Assembly: GCF_013359945.1 (NCBI RefSeq)
Contig: NZ_JABWCS010000221.1
Coordinates: 527,973-591,972 of the forward strand
Source of the DNA: Paenibacillus agri
GTDB lineage: Bacteria; Bacillota; Bacilli; Paenibacillales; Paenibacillaceae
DNA: 64,000 nt
Direction: 5' to 3'
The notes beneath the pieces were generated by a model. That model ran no database searches. It was not told the origin of the DNA and was given only the letters and a program-made list of their open reading frames with translations. Within the stretch, counting starts at the first letter, position 1; every line of letters begins with the position of its first letter. Positions 51,201-59,447 of this stretch are shown here, piece after piece. Made by a program: the position numbers and the translations under genes.

Positions 51201-51859
51201 CCACGCAGTTGGAAGTACAACGTCTGAAGCGCAGCATTTCTACACTCGGTGAAGTTAATCTGGGCGCTATTGAGGAATATCAGCGCGTCCATGAACGCTT
51301 CACGTTCCTGAGTGGCCAGAAGGATGACCTGGTCGAAGCCAAGACAACCTTGTATCACGTGATCCGTGAGATGGAGGATGAAATGTCGAAGCGCTTCAAG
51401 CAGACCTTTGATGCCATCCGTAAGGAGTTCGGGACGGTGTTCACGAAGCTGTTTGGCGGGGGCCGAGCCGATCTGCAGCTGCTGGACCCGGATCATATGC
51501 TGGATACGGGAATCGACATTGTCGCACAGCCGCCAGGGAAGAAGCTGCAGAACTTGCAGCTGCTCTCTGGTGGAGAGCGTGCACTTACAGCGATGGCACT
51601 GCTCTTCGCTATCCTGCAGGTCAAGCCGGTACCATTCTGTGTACTGGATGAGGTCGAAGCCGCACTGGATGAAGCCAATGTAGTGCGTTTCGCCCAGTAT
51701 TTGCGTGAGTTCTCTGAACAGACGCAGTTCATTGTCGTGACCCACCGGAAAGGGACGATGGAGGAAGCGGATGTGCTATACGGAGTCACGATGGAAGAAG
51801 GCGGTGTATCCAAGCTTGTCTCTGTGAAGCTGGAGGATGAGGAAGCTGAAATTGCTTAA
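48290..51859 (+). CDS. smc: Chromosome segregation protein SMC
   Basis: The protein is 1189 aa: head N-half with Walker A (VVGPNGSGKSNISDGI), coiled coil from ~170 to ~500, hinge domain (~520-640; SGVHGAVAELI, and GSMTGGSQHKKN near its end), return coil to ~1020, and head C-half with signature LLSGGERALTAMALLFAI and Walker B CVLDEVEAALDEAN. Full length for bacterial SMC. With ScpA and ScpB (not in this window) it compacts and segregates the chromosome. ATG 48290 follows AGAGGTGAT. Confidence 0.98.
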   Translation: MFLKRIELAGFKSFADKTEMEFVRGITAVVGPNGSGKSNISDGIRWVLGEQSAKSLRGGKMEDIIFAGSDARKAVNYGEVSLTLDNEDHTLPLDFSEVTVTRRVHRSGESEYLINKQSCRLKDITELFMDTGIGREAYSIIGQGRIEEILSTRSEDRRGIFEEASGIVKYKSRKKDAGRKLDETEQNLLRIYDLLSELEDQVGPLKEQSEKAIRYKELREQLKQLEISVYVHQIEGIHTSWQEGNAKLETLRNEQLELATVVSAHDAKLESGRSALRALEAQVEEQQGQLLRYSEAYEKSEGLGEVLKERHRNLESNREQLLLTLGSVGERSADRQRELADLEQKLEQSRSALAELRGQLSDEEAKLEGVADGISQSKEEKLKSALLELMNLMAQARNEIRYADQQKENLERRMSRSDEEGDKWNVRHEELTSAQKGLKAKITLLGKELGELRNAYISESEQLSKRQKLIEETGAGLRKWEQKREAQVSRHETMKEMQDDFDGFMLGVKEVLKGARKGQLSGVHGAVAELISVPENLELAVETAMGASLQHVVMENEAVSRQAIAFLKQRQLGRATFLPLDVIRPRQITGSDRSLVEGAEGFVGIGSELVGFDDKYANIVGSLLGNVVIAESLEQANRIAAKCQYRYRVVTLEGDVVNAGGSMTGGSQHKKNNSLLSRKRQLDQLSGEIEETERQIAKLKQGIDRLREEQEKASVKLEELRHSGDEKRLEEQRVTGDLKQLEQELRHVLEQVESASVQRSSFESEARNLEESRKQATAELERLEKEEKDAHEAIRSAESARKANESAKEELQSKLTSMKVAEGKLDQEIFSLEEQLRRMRQDVGSQDKELRQNRNLLNTIEQDLADNELKAVKQKEDMNSYRIKKEETASKLDFSRAERSALTRKLELEEGETKDQRQALKVVDDKLRSTEVAVGRLDVELDNILRKLSDDYELSYELAKQRYPVPEDVPATQLEVQRLKRSISTLGEVNLGAIEEYQRVHERFTFLSGQKDDLVEAKTTLYHVIREMEDEMSKRFKQTFDAIRKEFGTVFTKLFGGGRADLQLLDPDHMLDTGIDIVAQPPGKKLQNLQLLSGGERALTAMALLFAILQVKPVPFCVLDEVEAALDEANVVRFAQYLREFSEQTQFIVVTHRKGTMEEADVLYGVTMEEGGVSKLVSVKLEDEEAEIA

Positions 51860-51956
51860 TGCAGGATAGTTGCGGTTGAGCGCAACTAGATGTAGCCTGA
51901 CACAACAGAGAAAATGATGAACAAGCTTTGCAATATGAGTGGAGTGGGGGAAGACA

Positions 51957-52949
51957 ATGAGCTTTTTCAGAAAACTAAAAGAAAGCATCTCCGGCAAAAC
52001 GGAGAGTGTAACCAAGCAATTCCGCGACGGTCTGGAGAAGACCCGCAAAGGCTTCGTCGAGAAGGTAGCTGATCTGATTACCCGTCGTAAAAAAATTGAT
52101 GAGGAGTTCTACGAAGAACTCGAAGAAATCCTGATCGGTGCCGATGTCGGCGTTAATACGGTTATGACGCTGGTAGAAGAGCTGCGTGCTGAGGTCAAGA
52201 AGCAACGGATCGAAGACGCTGCAGAGCTGCGGCCGATTCTGTCAGGCAAGCTGATGGATCTGCTGCGCGGCGACGATGACAACAGCCTGAAAGAGAACCC
52301 TGACGGTATCACCGTCATTCTCTTCGTTGGCGTTAACGGTGTTGGTAAAACTACGACGATCGGGAAGCTGGCTCACCGTTATAAGCAGGAGGGTAAGAAG
52401 GTTCTGCTCGCAGCAGGCGACACCTTCCGTGCAGGAGCGATTGAGCAGTTGGAAGTTTGGGGCCAACGTGCGGGTGTAGACGTTATTAAGCAGAACCCGG
52501 GCTCTGACCCAGCGGCAGTAATGTACGATGCCGTGCAGGCAGCCAAGCAGCGTAATGTGGATATTCTGATCTGCGATACCGCTGGCCGACTGCAGAACAA
52601 GAGCAACCTGATGGAAGAGCTGAACAAAATCTTCCGCGTCATTCAGCGTGAGATCCCAAGTGCGCCGCATGAAGTGCTAATGGTGCTGGATGCGACCACT
52701 GGACAAAACGCTTTGACCCAGGCCAAGCTCTTTGGTGAGAAGAGTGGTGTAACGGGTCTGGTCCTGACCAAGCTGGACGGAACAGCTAAAGGTGGTATCG
52801 TTGTAGCGATCCGCCAGGAGATGAACCTTCCGGTGAAGCTCGTTGGATTGGGTGAGAAAATGGAAGATCTTCAGCCATTCGACTCCCAACAGTTCGTTCA
52901 TGCCCTGTTTGCAGGTATGATCGACGAGGAAGAGAAGGCGGAAGAGTAA
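51957..52949 (+). CDS. ftsY: Signal recognition particle receptor FtsY
   Basis: The protein is 330 aa. A short basic N-terminus (MSFFRKLKESISGKTES) replaces the long acidic domain of proteobacterial FtsY. The NG domain has G1 GVNGVGKTTTIGKLA, the IBD motif AAGDTFRAGAIEQL, G3 CDTAGRLQ and G4 LTKLDGTAKGG. It docks SRP-ribosome complexes at the membrane. ATG 51957 follows GGGGGAAG. Confidence 0.97.
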   Translation: MSFFRKLKESISGKTESVTKQFRDGLEKTRKGFVEKVADLITRRKKIDEEFYEELEEILIGADVGVNTVMTLVEELRAEVKKQRIEDAAELRPILSGKLMDLLRGDDDNSLKENPDGITVILFVGVNGVGKTTTIGKLAHRYKQEGKKVLLAAGDTFRAGAIEQLEVWGQRAGVDVIKQNPGSDPAAVMYDAVQAAKQRNVDILICDTAGRLQNKSNLMEELNKIFRVIQREIPSAPHEVLMVLDATTGQNALTQAKLFGEKSGVTGLVLTKLDGTAKGGIVVAIRQEMNLPVKLVGLGEKMEDLQPFDSQQFVHALFAGMIDEEEKAEE

Positions 52950-53008
52950 GTCTGCATGACAGACGAATCATAACCACAAAGAGATTTGCATTACAATATT
53001 GAAATTAG

Positions 53009-53054
53009 AAAAGTGCGGAGAAGAGGAATGAGTCCTCAGGCTCCGCACTTTTTT
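53009..53054. terminator. Bidirectional terminator
   Basis: AAAAGTGCGGAG pairs with CTCCGCACTTTT; A and T tracts on both sides serve ftsY and the convergent LacI-type gene. Confidence 0.9.
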
Positions 53055-53096
53055 CAATTTTACGTATCGTAGTTAATAACACGTTGTACAGCTGTT

Positions 53097-55283
53097 TTAT
53101 TCGATGTGGACATTTTCTTTATTTTGCGAAAAACCAGCAAGCTGGCGGTTCATCTCTTCAATCGTTTGCTCGACACTCAGTACACCTTTCAGCATTTTTT
53201 CAAGGGATAACCCGATTACAAGTTCGAGCTTCTTAGAGTTGATTCCCGTGCCATTCAGTGTTTTGGTTTCTCTGATCCCCTGAGCGCTCCATTTGCTCGC
53301 ATCCTGAAGCCAAGGGTACAGCGTGCGGATGGTATAATTGTCGTTGATCTCAGTCTTGCCAGTCGTTCCCCCAAGTAAGCTGATCTGCTCCGCAATTTCA
53401 GTTTGATTCACCCATTTCATGAACTGAATGGCCGCCTCAATCTTGTTGCTGCTTTTCGAAATCCCGATCACTCCACCACCAAGGAGCGGAGCATTCCCCG
53501 GAACAGGCGCCGAGCCGATAAACGAGCCGACCTCACTGTGCGCGATTCGTGAGACATGGTTCATAAAGCCGATGACCATCGCCGTTTCTCCTCTGGCAAA
53601 GCTATTGACAGACTCTCCCCACCAGGATTCATTTAATTTTTGAGCTACATTCAACGTTTCTATAAAGTTGTGCAGCGCTTGTGTAGCTTTAGGCAGGTCC
53701 AGCGTCATCCCATTAGTGGTTATTAATCGTCCGCCTTCTGCGTAATAACGGGTTAAGAACTCAAGCGCGATAATTTCCGGTCTGCCTAGTGTCACGCTTG
53801 TACCATATGTTGTCGGAGACTGACTGAAGCAGGACTGAGTGAAGAAGGTCACCAGTTTGGTGTAAGCTTCGTAGTCTGCGGGCTCCGTCAACTGCTCTTT
53901 ATATTTCTCAAAGTACATCCGCTTGATCATCTGGTCTTCAAATAAATCTTTTCGGTAAAAGAGCATCTGAACGCTGGGGTCAAAAGGAAACGTATGTGCA
54001 ACCCCTTCGACATTCATATAATTGTCCTTGATATGAAGCGGGAGATTATGAATAATCTCATCGAATTCCCTGTCCAGACCCTGGAGCGGATGAAAGGACG
54101 TCTTACCGAACCAGGACAACCACGCCATATCCATCCGGACGATGTCATAACTTGGATTGCCTGAAGCCTCTGACAGAACTTGATAAATTTCCTCATAGGT
54201 ATGGATGGCAAGTGATACATGGATGCCTGTTTTCTTGGTGAAATGAGGGAGCAGCTTCTTCAGTGCATCTGTCGTCGGACTGGGAATCGTTAGCATCGTC
54301 AGGTTTGTCTCGCTTGGATTGTTAACTGTCGGCGCATGTACTGGCTCTAGACCGCTGTTCGCAAAAATCATATTCTTCGCAATTTTCTCCTGTCCATTCA
54401 CTTGTTTCATTAGAGACTCGGCGATATGATGCCCGAACAGCTGATAATTTTGCTGATATTTGATGAACTGGTCGTCAAAAGCTGCTTCGGTTGGCGCAAG
54501 GCATAGGATCGGCGGCTGCTGATCATCGGAACCGTAATAATGAGCGTTTTTGAGAAGCTGGGCCCGGCTCAGGCTCGATGTCACAATAATGTCTGGCGTC
54601 CCATTTTCCCAAAATTCAAAGGCTCTGCTGTAAGACTGCCCAAGGGGAGAGGTGATCATTTTGACCGAGGCTTGTTTCATTTCCCCCGCAATAGTCTCGG
54701 CGAACTGCTGCTCGCTCGAATACTTCTGCTCATCCACGAAAATCCCTATCGATTGAAACTGGTTTTCTGATAGATAGCTTGAAACCTCTTTCCCGGCCTG
54801 CACGAAGTCAAAAGCAGCAAAAGCTTTGCTGTTCTTTATTTTTCGATTCACAAATAGGATGTTCTCTTTCGGAATATTGAGTTCATTGTAATAGATAGAG
54901 GCATCGTCCAGGCAAGAGATGGTGATAATTCCGGTAACGCGTTCTTCGGCAATTTCCTTCAGTATGTTTTGTTCGTTCAGCTGCAGATCATAGGTTATGT
55001 AGAGATGGGTGCGGTAGCCCCATTCGGTGAGTGTCTTATCGAGACCCTTGTACAGCTGGGCATACTCCTCCGATTCAATGCTCGGAATGATGATAGAGAT
55101 CGATTTAGTTACGCCAGAACGCAGGGACTGCGCCTTGTAGTTTATTTTATATCCAAGCTGCCGGGCAGCCTCTTCCACTAGCCGGATCTTCTTGGCACTG
55201 ACGTTGCCTCTTCCGTTCAATACATTGGACACCGTTCCATGCGAGACGCCGGCTGCTTTTGCAATATCCTTGATTGTAGCCAT
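53097..55283 (-). CDS. LacI-family regulator fused to an extracellular-type solute-binding domain
   Basis: The protein is 728 aa. Residues 1-55 are a LacI helix-turn-helix (TIKDIAKAAGVSHGTVSNVL with hinge helix AQSLRSG). Residues ~60-325 are the usual LacI periplasmic-binding-like sensor. Residues ~335-720 look like a whole ABC solute-binding protein of family 1: LTMLTIPSPTTDALKKLLPH, FPFDPSVQMLFYRKDLF, GETAMVIGFMN and the terminal LEKMLKGVLSVEQTIEEMN. There is no signal peptide, so the binding domain should be cytoplasmic. The ligand is probably a sugar; no sugar transporter is adjacent. Confidence 0.9.
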   Translation of the reverse strand: MATIKDIAKAAGVSHGTVSNVLNGRGNVSAKKIRLVEEAARQLGYKINYKAQSLRSGVTKSISIIIPSIESEEYAQLYKGLDKTLTEWGYRTHLYITYDLQLNEQNILKEIAEERVTGIITISCLDDASIYYNELNIPKENILFVNRKIKNSKAFAAFDFVQAGKEVSSYLSENQFQSIGIFVDEQKYSSEQQFAETIAGEMKQASVKMITSPLGQSYSRAFEFWENGTPDIIVTSSLSRAQLLKNAHYYGSDDQQPPILCLAPTEAAFDDQFIKYQQNYQLFGHHIAESLMKQVNGQEKIAKNMIFANSGLEPVHAPTVNNPSETNLTMLTIPSPTTDALKKLLPHFTKKTGIHVSLAIHTYEEIYQVLSEASGNPSYDIVRMDMAWLSWFGKTSFHPLQGLDREFDEIIHNLPLHIKDNYMNVEGVAHTFPFDPSVQMLFYRKDLFEDQMIKRMYFEKYKEQLTEPADYEAYTKLVTFFTQSCFSQSPTTYGTSVTLGRPEIIALEFLTRYYAEGGRLITTNGMTLDLPKATQALHNFIETLNVAQKLNESWWGESVNSFARGETAMVIGFMNHVSRIAHSEVGSFIGSAPVPGNAPLLGGGVIGISKSSNKIEAAIQFMKWVNQTEIAEQISLLGGTTGKTEINDNYTIRTLYPWLQDASKWSAQGIRETKTLNGTGINSKKLELVIGLSLEKMLKGVLSVEQTIEEMNRQLAGFSQNKENVHIE

Positions 55284-55682
55284 GTTACAATCCTCCTACT
55301 TTTTTGGCTCAAATAAAATCAGTGCTTGAACTACTACGTGCTAGCAGCCGCTACGGGTGCGAAGGGTTCTTCCGATCGCTGTTAAAGCCCGATTTCTGGA
55401 ATGGAGCATAAATGGGTTGAAATCGGTCTTTAAAGGCGAACGCTACGCTTCTCCAGAATCCCTTCGCCCCTCCGCTGCGTTTCGACGTTCAGTCAGCACT
55501 GATTTTCTGCTGAGACCATATTCCTTCATCATACTCATTATAATTTTTACGTTCAATAAGAGAATTGTAAAAAGATGAAGGGATGTCTCTAGTATGACCA
55601 AATCATTCCAAATTGACACGTTCCAATTATTTTGATAAGATGAATTTGATCCAGTACACTCAGGAGCAGGAGGCACATTTAG
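55284..55682. other. Intergenic region dominated by a long inverted repeat
   Basis: Apart from the repeat at 55343-55481, a GDPD promoter is expected near 55620-55660. I see no additional gene. Confidence 0.4.
55343..55481. repeat. Long imperfect inverted repeat (dispersed-repeat candidate)
   Basis: GCGAAGGGTTCTT...TTAAAGCCCGATTTC pairs with GAAATCGGTCTTTAA...AGAATCCCTTCGC around a ~20-base loop. The right arm is longer by an insert (GGCGAACGCTACGCTTCTCC). A related stretch, TAGCGTTCGCCTGAAAG, is at 63622-63638. This looks like a small non-autonomous repeat. Confidence 0.6.
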
Positions 55683-56555
55683 ATGTTTGGAAAAGCAATA
55701 TTCAGCAAGATCAATGGCTTGCTCAATCAACGATTTAATGAACGAGGAGTATTGATTGCCGTACATAGAGGTAGCTTCGGCGGCAATATTATTGAAAATA
55801 CGCTCCCCGCGTTTAAAGTCGCACTGCAGCAGGGCGGCGATATGATCGAAATTGATTTGGCCAAATCGACAGATGGCGCGATCTACTTGTTTCATGATGG
55901 AGGAGAGCCGCGTCTGCTGAACGAGACTGATAATATTACCACAATGGATTCTACCCGCATTGACGGGTTGTCTTACTACAATAGTCTGTTTTGCCGGACG
56001 AACACTAAGCTGGATCGTCTGGAACAGGTGCTGCCCCATTTAAAAGGCGACACGTTGATTAACATCGACCGCGCCTGGGATTTCTGGCCTGAGCTCGTAG
56101 AGATTCTGGACCAACATGACATGATGAATCAACTGATTTTAAAAGGACCTGTGAACAAGGAAACACTGGAATTTTTCGATACTTACGAGAAAAAGTATAT
56201 GTTTATGCCGATTGTTTACTCTGTTCAAGAGATTGAGACCGTGTTGTCTTACACCAATATTAACCTGGTGGGTATGGAACTGATCGTTAAGACAGACAGC
56301 GACCCGCTGTTCCAGAACGACGTTATAGAAAGACTGCATGAGAAAAATCTCTTTGTATGGGCCAACGCCATTACACTGGACGATTACACATTCCTATACG
56401 GCGGCTTGGATGATGATACGTCGATTATTCAAAGCCCTGATCTGGGCTGGGGAAAAATAATTGAGAAAAAGGTCGACATTATTCAAACCGACTGGCCTTC
56501 GCTATTATCTCCTTACCGGAATGAACGTTTGAAAGAGGCAGAGCTTCATCGCTAA
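55683..56555 (+). CDS. Glycerophosphodiester phosphodiesterase family protein
   Basis: The protein is 290 aa. The N-terminal catalytic signature is AVHRGSFGGNIIENTLPAFK (HRG...ENTxxAF), then MIEIDLAKSTDGAIYLFHDG (metal-binding E, D and His). C-terminal IIQTDWPSLLSPY ends the barrel. No signal peptide, so probably cytoplasmic. It hydrolyses glycerophosphodiesters to glycerol-3-phosphate or a related bond. AGGAGG lies 9 bases before ATG. It is divergent from the LacI-SBP fusion. Confidence 0.9.
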   Translation: MFGKAIFSKINGLLNQRFNERGVLIAVHRGSFGGNIIENTLPAFKVALQQGGDMIEIDLAKSTDGAIYLFHDGGEPRLLNETDNITTMDSTRIDGLSYYNSLFCRTNTKLDRLEQVLPHLKGDTLINIDRAWDFWPELVEILDQHDMMNQLILKGPVNKETLEFFDTYEKKYMFMPIVYSVQEIETVLSYTNINLVGMELIVKTDSDPLFQNDVIERLHEKNLFVWANAITLDDYTFLYGGLDDDTSIIQSPDLGWGKIIEKKVDIIQTDWPSLLSPYRNERLKEAELHR

Positions 56556-56571
56556 TACAATAACTACAAGG

Positions 56572-56609
56572 AACCCGCCCTGGATAGACCAGTGGCGGGT
56601 TAAGTTTTG
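56572..56609 (+). terminator. Terminator of the GDPD gene
   Basis: AACCCGCC pairs with GGCGGGTT, followed by AAGTTTTG. Confidence 0.75.
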
Positions 56610-56843
56610 TGTGATTAAGCCCCTAATGATCGTTGTGATCGATCATAGGTGCGTTTATTTTTTTGTAAATTATAATTAATATAAAATGATAATAAATATC
56701 AAACAATAATAAGTATTGATTTATGGAAATCGATCATGTATTCTTACTGAAGAAACAAAATTAAATAGATGATAATTCTTGCAGGAAGTCTTTCATTGTA
56801 AAGTGAGGAGAGGATTACATCCATCGGTTTTTTTGTTTTAAAA

Positions 56844-56861
56844 TTGTTAACTAGTTAACAA
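56844..56861. promoter_or_regulatory. Perfect 18-bp palindrome, operator candidate
   Basis: TTGTTAACTAGTTAACAA reads the same on both strands and lies 48 bases before the FAD-oxidoreductase start, in the likely promoter or leader. It resembles operators of MarR/TetR-type repressors. The cognate regulator is not obvious in this window. The rest of 56610-56908 is AT-rich, with an imperfect CCTA...GATCG hairpin at 56622-56650. Confidence 0.6.
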
Positions 56862-56908
56862 TTATGTTTTGTTTCGTCACAATAATATTCTGCCGAGGTG
56901 AAGACAAA

Positions 56909-58297
56909 ATGAAAGAAAGCTTTTTTTCTGAAACGGTTTTAAAAAAACTTCATGATTTTGCGAAGACAATCAAAGGAACGGTCTTGTTCAAAGATCACCC
57001 GGAGTACGATAATTATCGGAACATTTGGAACTTGGTTATTGATGCCCATCCATCTTGCGTCATTCGCGTGAAGGATGCACAAGATGTTGCTGCTGTGCTC
57101 GCCTTTTCAAAAGAAAACCGCATCCCTTTAGTCGTACGAGGCGTTGGTCACAGCTTGGCAGGATATAGTGCTGGCCATGATTGTCTGGTCATTGATTTGT
57201 CAGCATTAAATAGGATCGACCTTGATGAGGAATCGCGAATTGCACGTATAGAGCCGGGAGCGACTTGGGGGGAAGTAGCCGAAGCTCTGCAGCCCTACGG
57301 TTTAGCAATCACATCGGGTGATAATGCCGGTGTAGGGGTAGGCGGTCTTACTCAAGGAAGCGGAATGGGCTTCATGGTCCGAAAGTATGGATTAACGATT
57401 GATCTATTGCGATCAGTCGAACTTGTTACTGCAGAAGGCAGTATCCTTCATGCCAGCCAAACTGAAAATGCGGATTTATTTTGGGCTATTAGAGGGGGAG
57501 CCGGAAATTTTGGAATTGTAACTGCGTTGGAGCTTGAAGTACATGGTGGTGGGGAACTGTTGGGCGGATTTTTATTCTATGAAGGGGCCAATGCTTCAGA
57601 GCTTCTTGAAATCGGCCAATTGGCGGCGAAAGCCCCCGAAGAGCTTACTACCATTATATCGATTATGACAGCACCGAATTTTCCATTTATTCCTTCAGCG
57701 CATCATGGAAAACCTATATTGAGAGTTTTCTTCTGTTACACGGGCGATTTGAAGGAAGGGGAAAAAGTCCTGGCACCCTTTAGGGAAATCGGAACCGTAA
57801 TTGCTGATTCAGTCGGACCCAAACCCTATGTTGATTTAATACAAAACCTGGGTAAGCAACGATTCGGGTATATCAGTCGCAATTTGTATCTGCAATCCCT
57901 TAACCTTCAAACGGCTGAAGCGCTGGTGAAAGATATTCATGAGATTCAATTCCCCTCATTCATGGGGATCCAATTGCGCGTTCTTGGAGGAGCAATGAGC
58001 CGAATACCTGTAGATACAACAGCATTCCCTCATCGGGATAAACCATTTTTTGTCTGGATTCAGAACCTTTATATGACAAAGGAACAAGAAGAAGAAAATC
58101 GTGTACTCAATCATCGGGTATGGAAAACGTTACTTCCTTTTGCAGCCGGGGCGGATGTGAACTTCCTGGGCATTACCGAGAAGGATCGCTTGCATGATGT
58201 TTATCCAGCCGAAACGCTGGAACGGTTGATCCAATTAAAAAAACAATATGATCCTGAGAATATGTTCAAAAGCAATTTAAACATCTGCGCAGATTAG
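56909..58297 (+). CDS. FAD-linked oxidoreductase (berberine-bridge-enzyme type)
   Basis: The protein is about 462 aa. The FAD-binding PCMH domain has VVRGVGHSLAGYSAGHDCLV (His in GVGHS is the flavinylation position), GATWGEVAEALQPYGL, and GGLTQGSGMGFMVRKYGLTI. The C-terminal BBE motif is YDPENMFKSNLNI. A second covalent Cys link is not evident. Such enzymes oxidise sugars, alcohols or secondary metabolites. ATG 56909 follows CGAGGTGAAG; upstream in-frame residues from 56864 are hydrophobic and not family-like. Monocistronic. Confidence 0.9.
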   Translation: MKESFFSETVLKKLHDFAKTIKGTVLFKDHPEYDNYRNIWNLVIDAHPSCVIRVKDAQDVAAVLAFSKENRIPLVVRGVGHSLAGYSAGHDCLVIDLSALNRIDLDEESRIARIEPGATWGEVAEALQPYGLAITSGDNAGVGVGGLTQGSGMGFMVRKYGLTIDLLRSVELVTAEGSILHASQTENADLFWAIRGGAGNFGIVTALELEVHGGGELLGGFLFYEGANASELLEIGQLAAKAPEELTTIISIMTAPNFPFIPSAHHGKPILRVFFCYTGDLKEGEKVLAPFREIGTVIADSVGPKPYVDLIQNLGKQRFGYISRNLYLQSLNLQTAEALVKDIHEIQFPSFMGIQLRVLGGAMSRIPVDTTAFPHRDKPFFVWIQNLYMTKEQEEENRVLNHRVWKTLLPFAAGADVNFLGITEKDRLHDVYPAETLERLIQLKKQYDPENMFKSNLNICAD

Positions 58298-58401
58298 AAA
58301 GCAGGTTAGCCGTGAAATCCGGAGAGCAAGGTGACCGCTGCCGCTTCTCCACAATCAGTCCGCTCACAACTATTAAAGCAAGCTACAAATGACCAAAAAT
58401 G

Positions 58402-58446
58402 AAAAGCAGCGATTCTCTAATAACGGGAGAATCGCTGCTTTTTTTT
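58402..58446 (+). terminator. Strong terminator of the FAD-oxidoreductase gene
   Basis: AAAAGCAGCGATTCTC pairs with GAGAATCGCTGCTTTT, followed by TTTT. Between 58447 and 58709 nothing else was recognised. Confidence 0.9.
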
Positions 58447-58709
58447 GAATTCTAAGCTTGTGAGAAGATAGAGATCCTGCCTTCACCAGTAGAATATTTA
58501 CTTTTGGGCAATTACAGGTACAAACGGTCACCTAAATGGAAGAATATCAGAATAAATCAACTTTTGAATTTATTTTAGCAAGAGGCACTAAGCCTGGCGA
58601 TGGAAGTGAACAAGTGATTTAATCCATCTATGGGTGGACTTAACCCATGGTGAATTCGGATAAACTAAATGTACACCGAAGAACACATGGAGAAAGTGAG
58701 GAAACAAGC

Positions 58710-59156
58710 ATGATGAATATTTTGATTACAGTCGTAATTATTCTATTGATATCTCTAAAGGAAAAGGAGATCAAGACCACCCGTTTATGGCTTTTACCTG
58801 CCATCCTAGCGTATGTAGTGTTCACCAGCATAGCCCAAACAACGCTGACCGTAAATAGTATGCTGCTATATATTCTATGTCTTGTGATAGGTTGTGGTAT
58901 TGGCGCATGCCGAGCCTATTTGGAACAGATTATAATTCATCCGGAGTCAGGAAAAATAATGTCGAAAGGATCGTTGGCAAGCAGCATTCTCTTGATTGTG
59001 GTTTTGTTGCTACGCCAACTCGTCAGTTCATTAGATGTGCATAATACTTTCCATGTCCTGAGCAGTGCGCTACTGATTCTTCCCTTGGGCAGCATTGCTG
59101 CCCGAAGGTACTTCCTGTATAGCAAAGTCCGGCGTTTACAGGAGCGAGGCGTTTAA
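58710..59156 (+). CDS. Four-TM membrane protein, CcdC/DUF1453-like
   Basis: The protein is about 148 aa with four TM helices: NILITVVIILLISL, WLLPAILAYVVFTSIAQT, MLLYILCLVIGCGIGACRAY and ASSILLIVVLLLRQLVSS, then a fifth weaker one. The layout, with an internal GIGACRAYLEQIIIHPESGKI loop, recalls CcdC-like proteins of Bacilli. ATG 58710 follows GTGAGGAAAC. Function unknown. Confidence 0.75.
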   Translation: MMNILITVVIILLISLKEKEIKTTRLWLLPAILAYVVFTSIAQTTLTVNSMLLYILCLVIGCGIGACRAYLEQIIIHPESGKIMSKGSLASSILLIVVLLLRQLVSSLDVHNTFHVLSSALLILPLGSIAARRYFLYSKVRRLQERGV

Positions 59157-59206
59157 TCTAAAGTTTATTTGTAATTTTATGTTCTATAGGATCTTATTAT
59201 TTGTTC

Positions 59207-59223
59207 AGTATGCTGGTCATACT
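59207..59223. promoter_or_regulatory. Inverted repeat AGTATG-N5-CATACT
   Basis: A perfect 6-bp inverted repeat with a 5-base spacer lies upstream of a tiny frame with a good ribosome-binding site (GTG 59261, 19 codons, MTTNHSLETWLKSQWSLNF), overlapped by a second frame from ATG 59288 (MAKKSVVTQFLNEQGLDPN). Either peptide or a remnant gene is possible. Confidence 0.3.
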
Positions 59224-59381
59224 TAGGTTAATGAAAAAATTTAAGGTGGAGGCTTTTATTGTGACTACTAACCATTCCTTGGAGACATGGCTAAAAAGTC
59301 AGTGGTCACTCAATTTCTAAATGAACAAGGACTGGATCCAAATTAAAAGTAAGACTAAGCAGCAAACTTTCCAACTTAACC

Positions 59382-59432
59382 AAAATACGAAGCCCCTATG
59401 ATTACAACAATCATAGGGGCTTCGTATTTTTT
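59382..59432. terminator. Very strong bidirectional terminator
   Basis: AAAATACGAAGCCCCTATGA pairs perfectly with TCATAGGGGCTTCGTATTTT across a short loop. It closes the minus-strand ABC importer operon. Confidence 0.92.
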
Positions 59433-59447
59433 ACCATCACCCAAACC

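Noticed and set aside
59261..59347. Two overlapping tiny frames (19 codons each) with ribosome-binding sites
   Set aside because: Too short and mutually overlapping to call a gene without conservation data.
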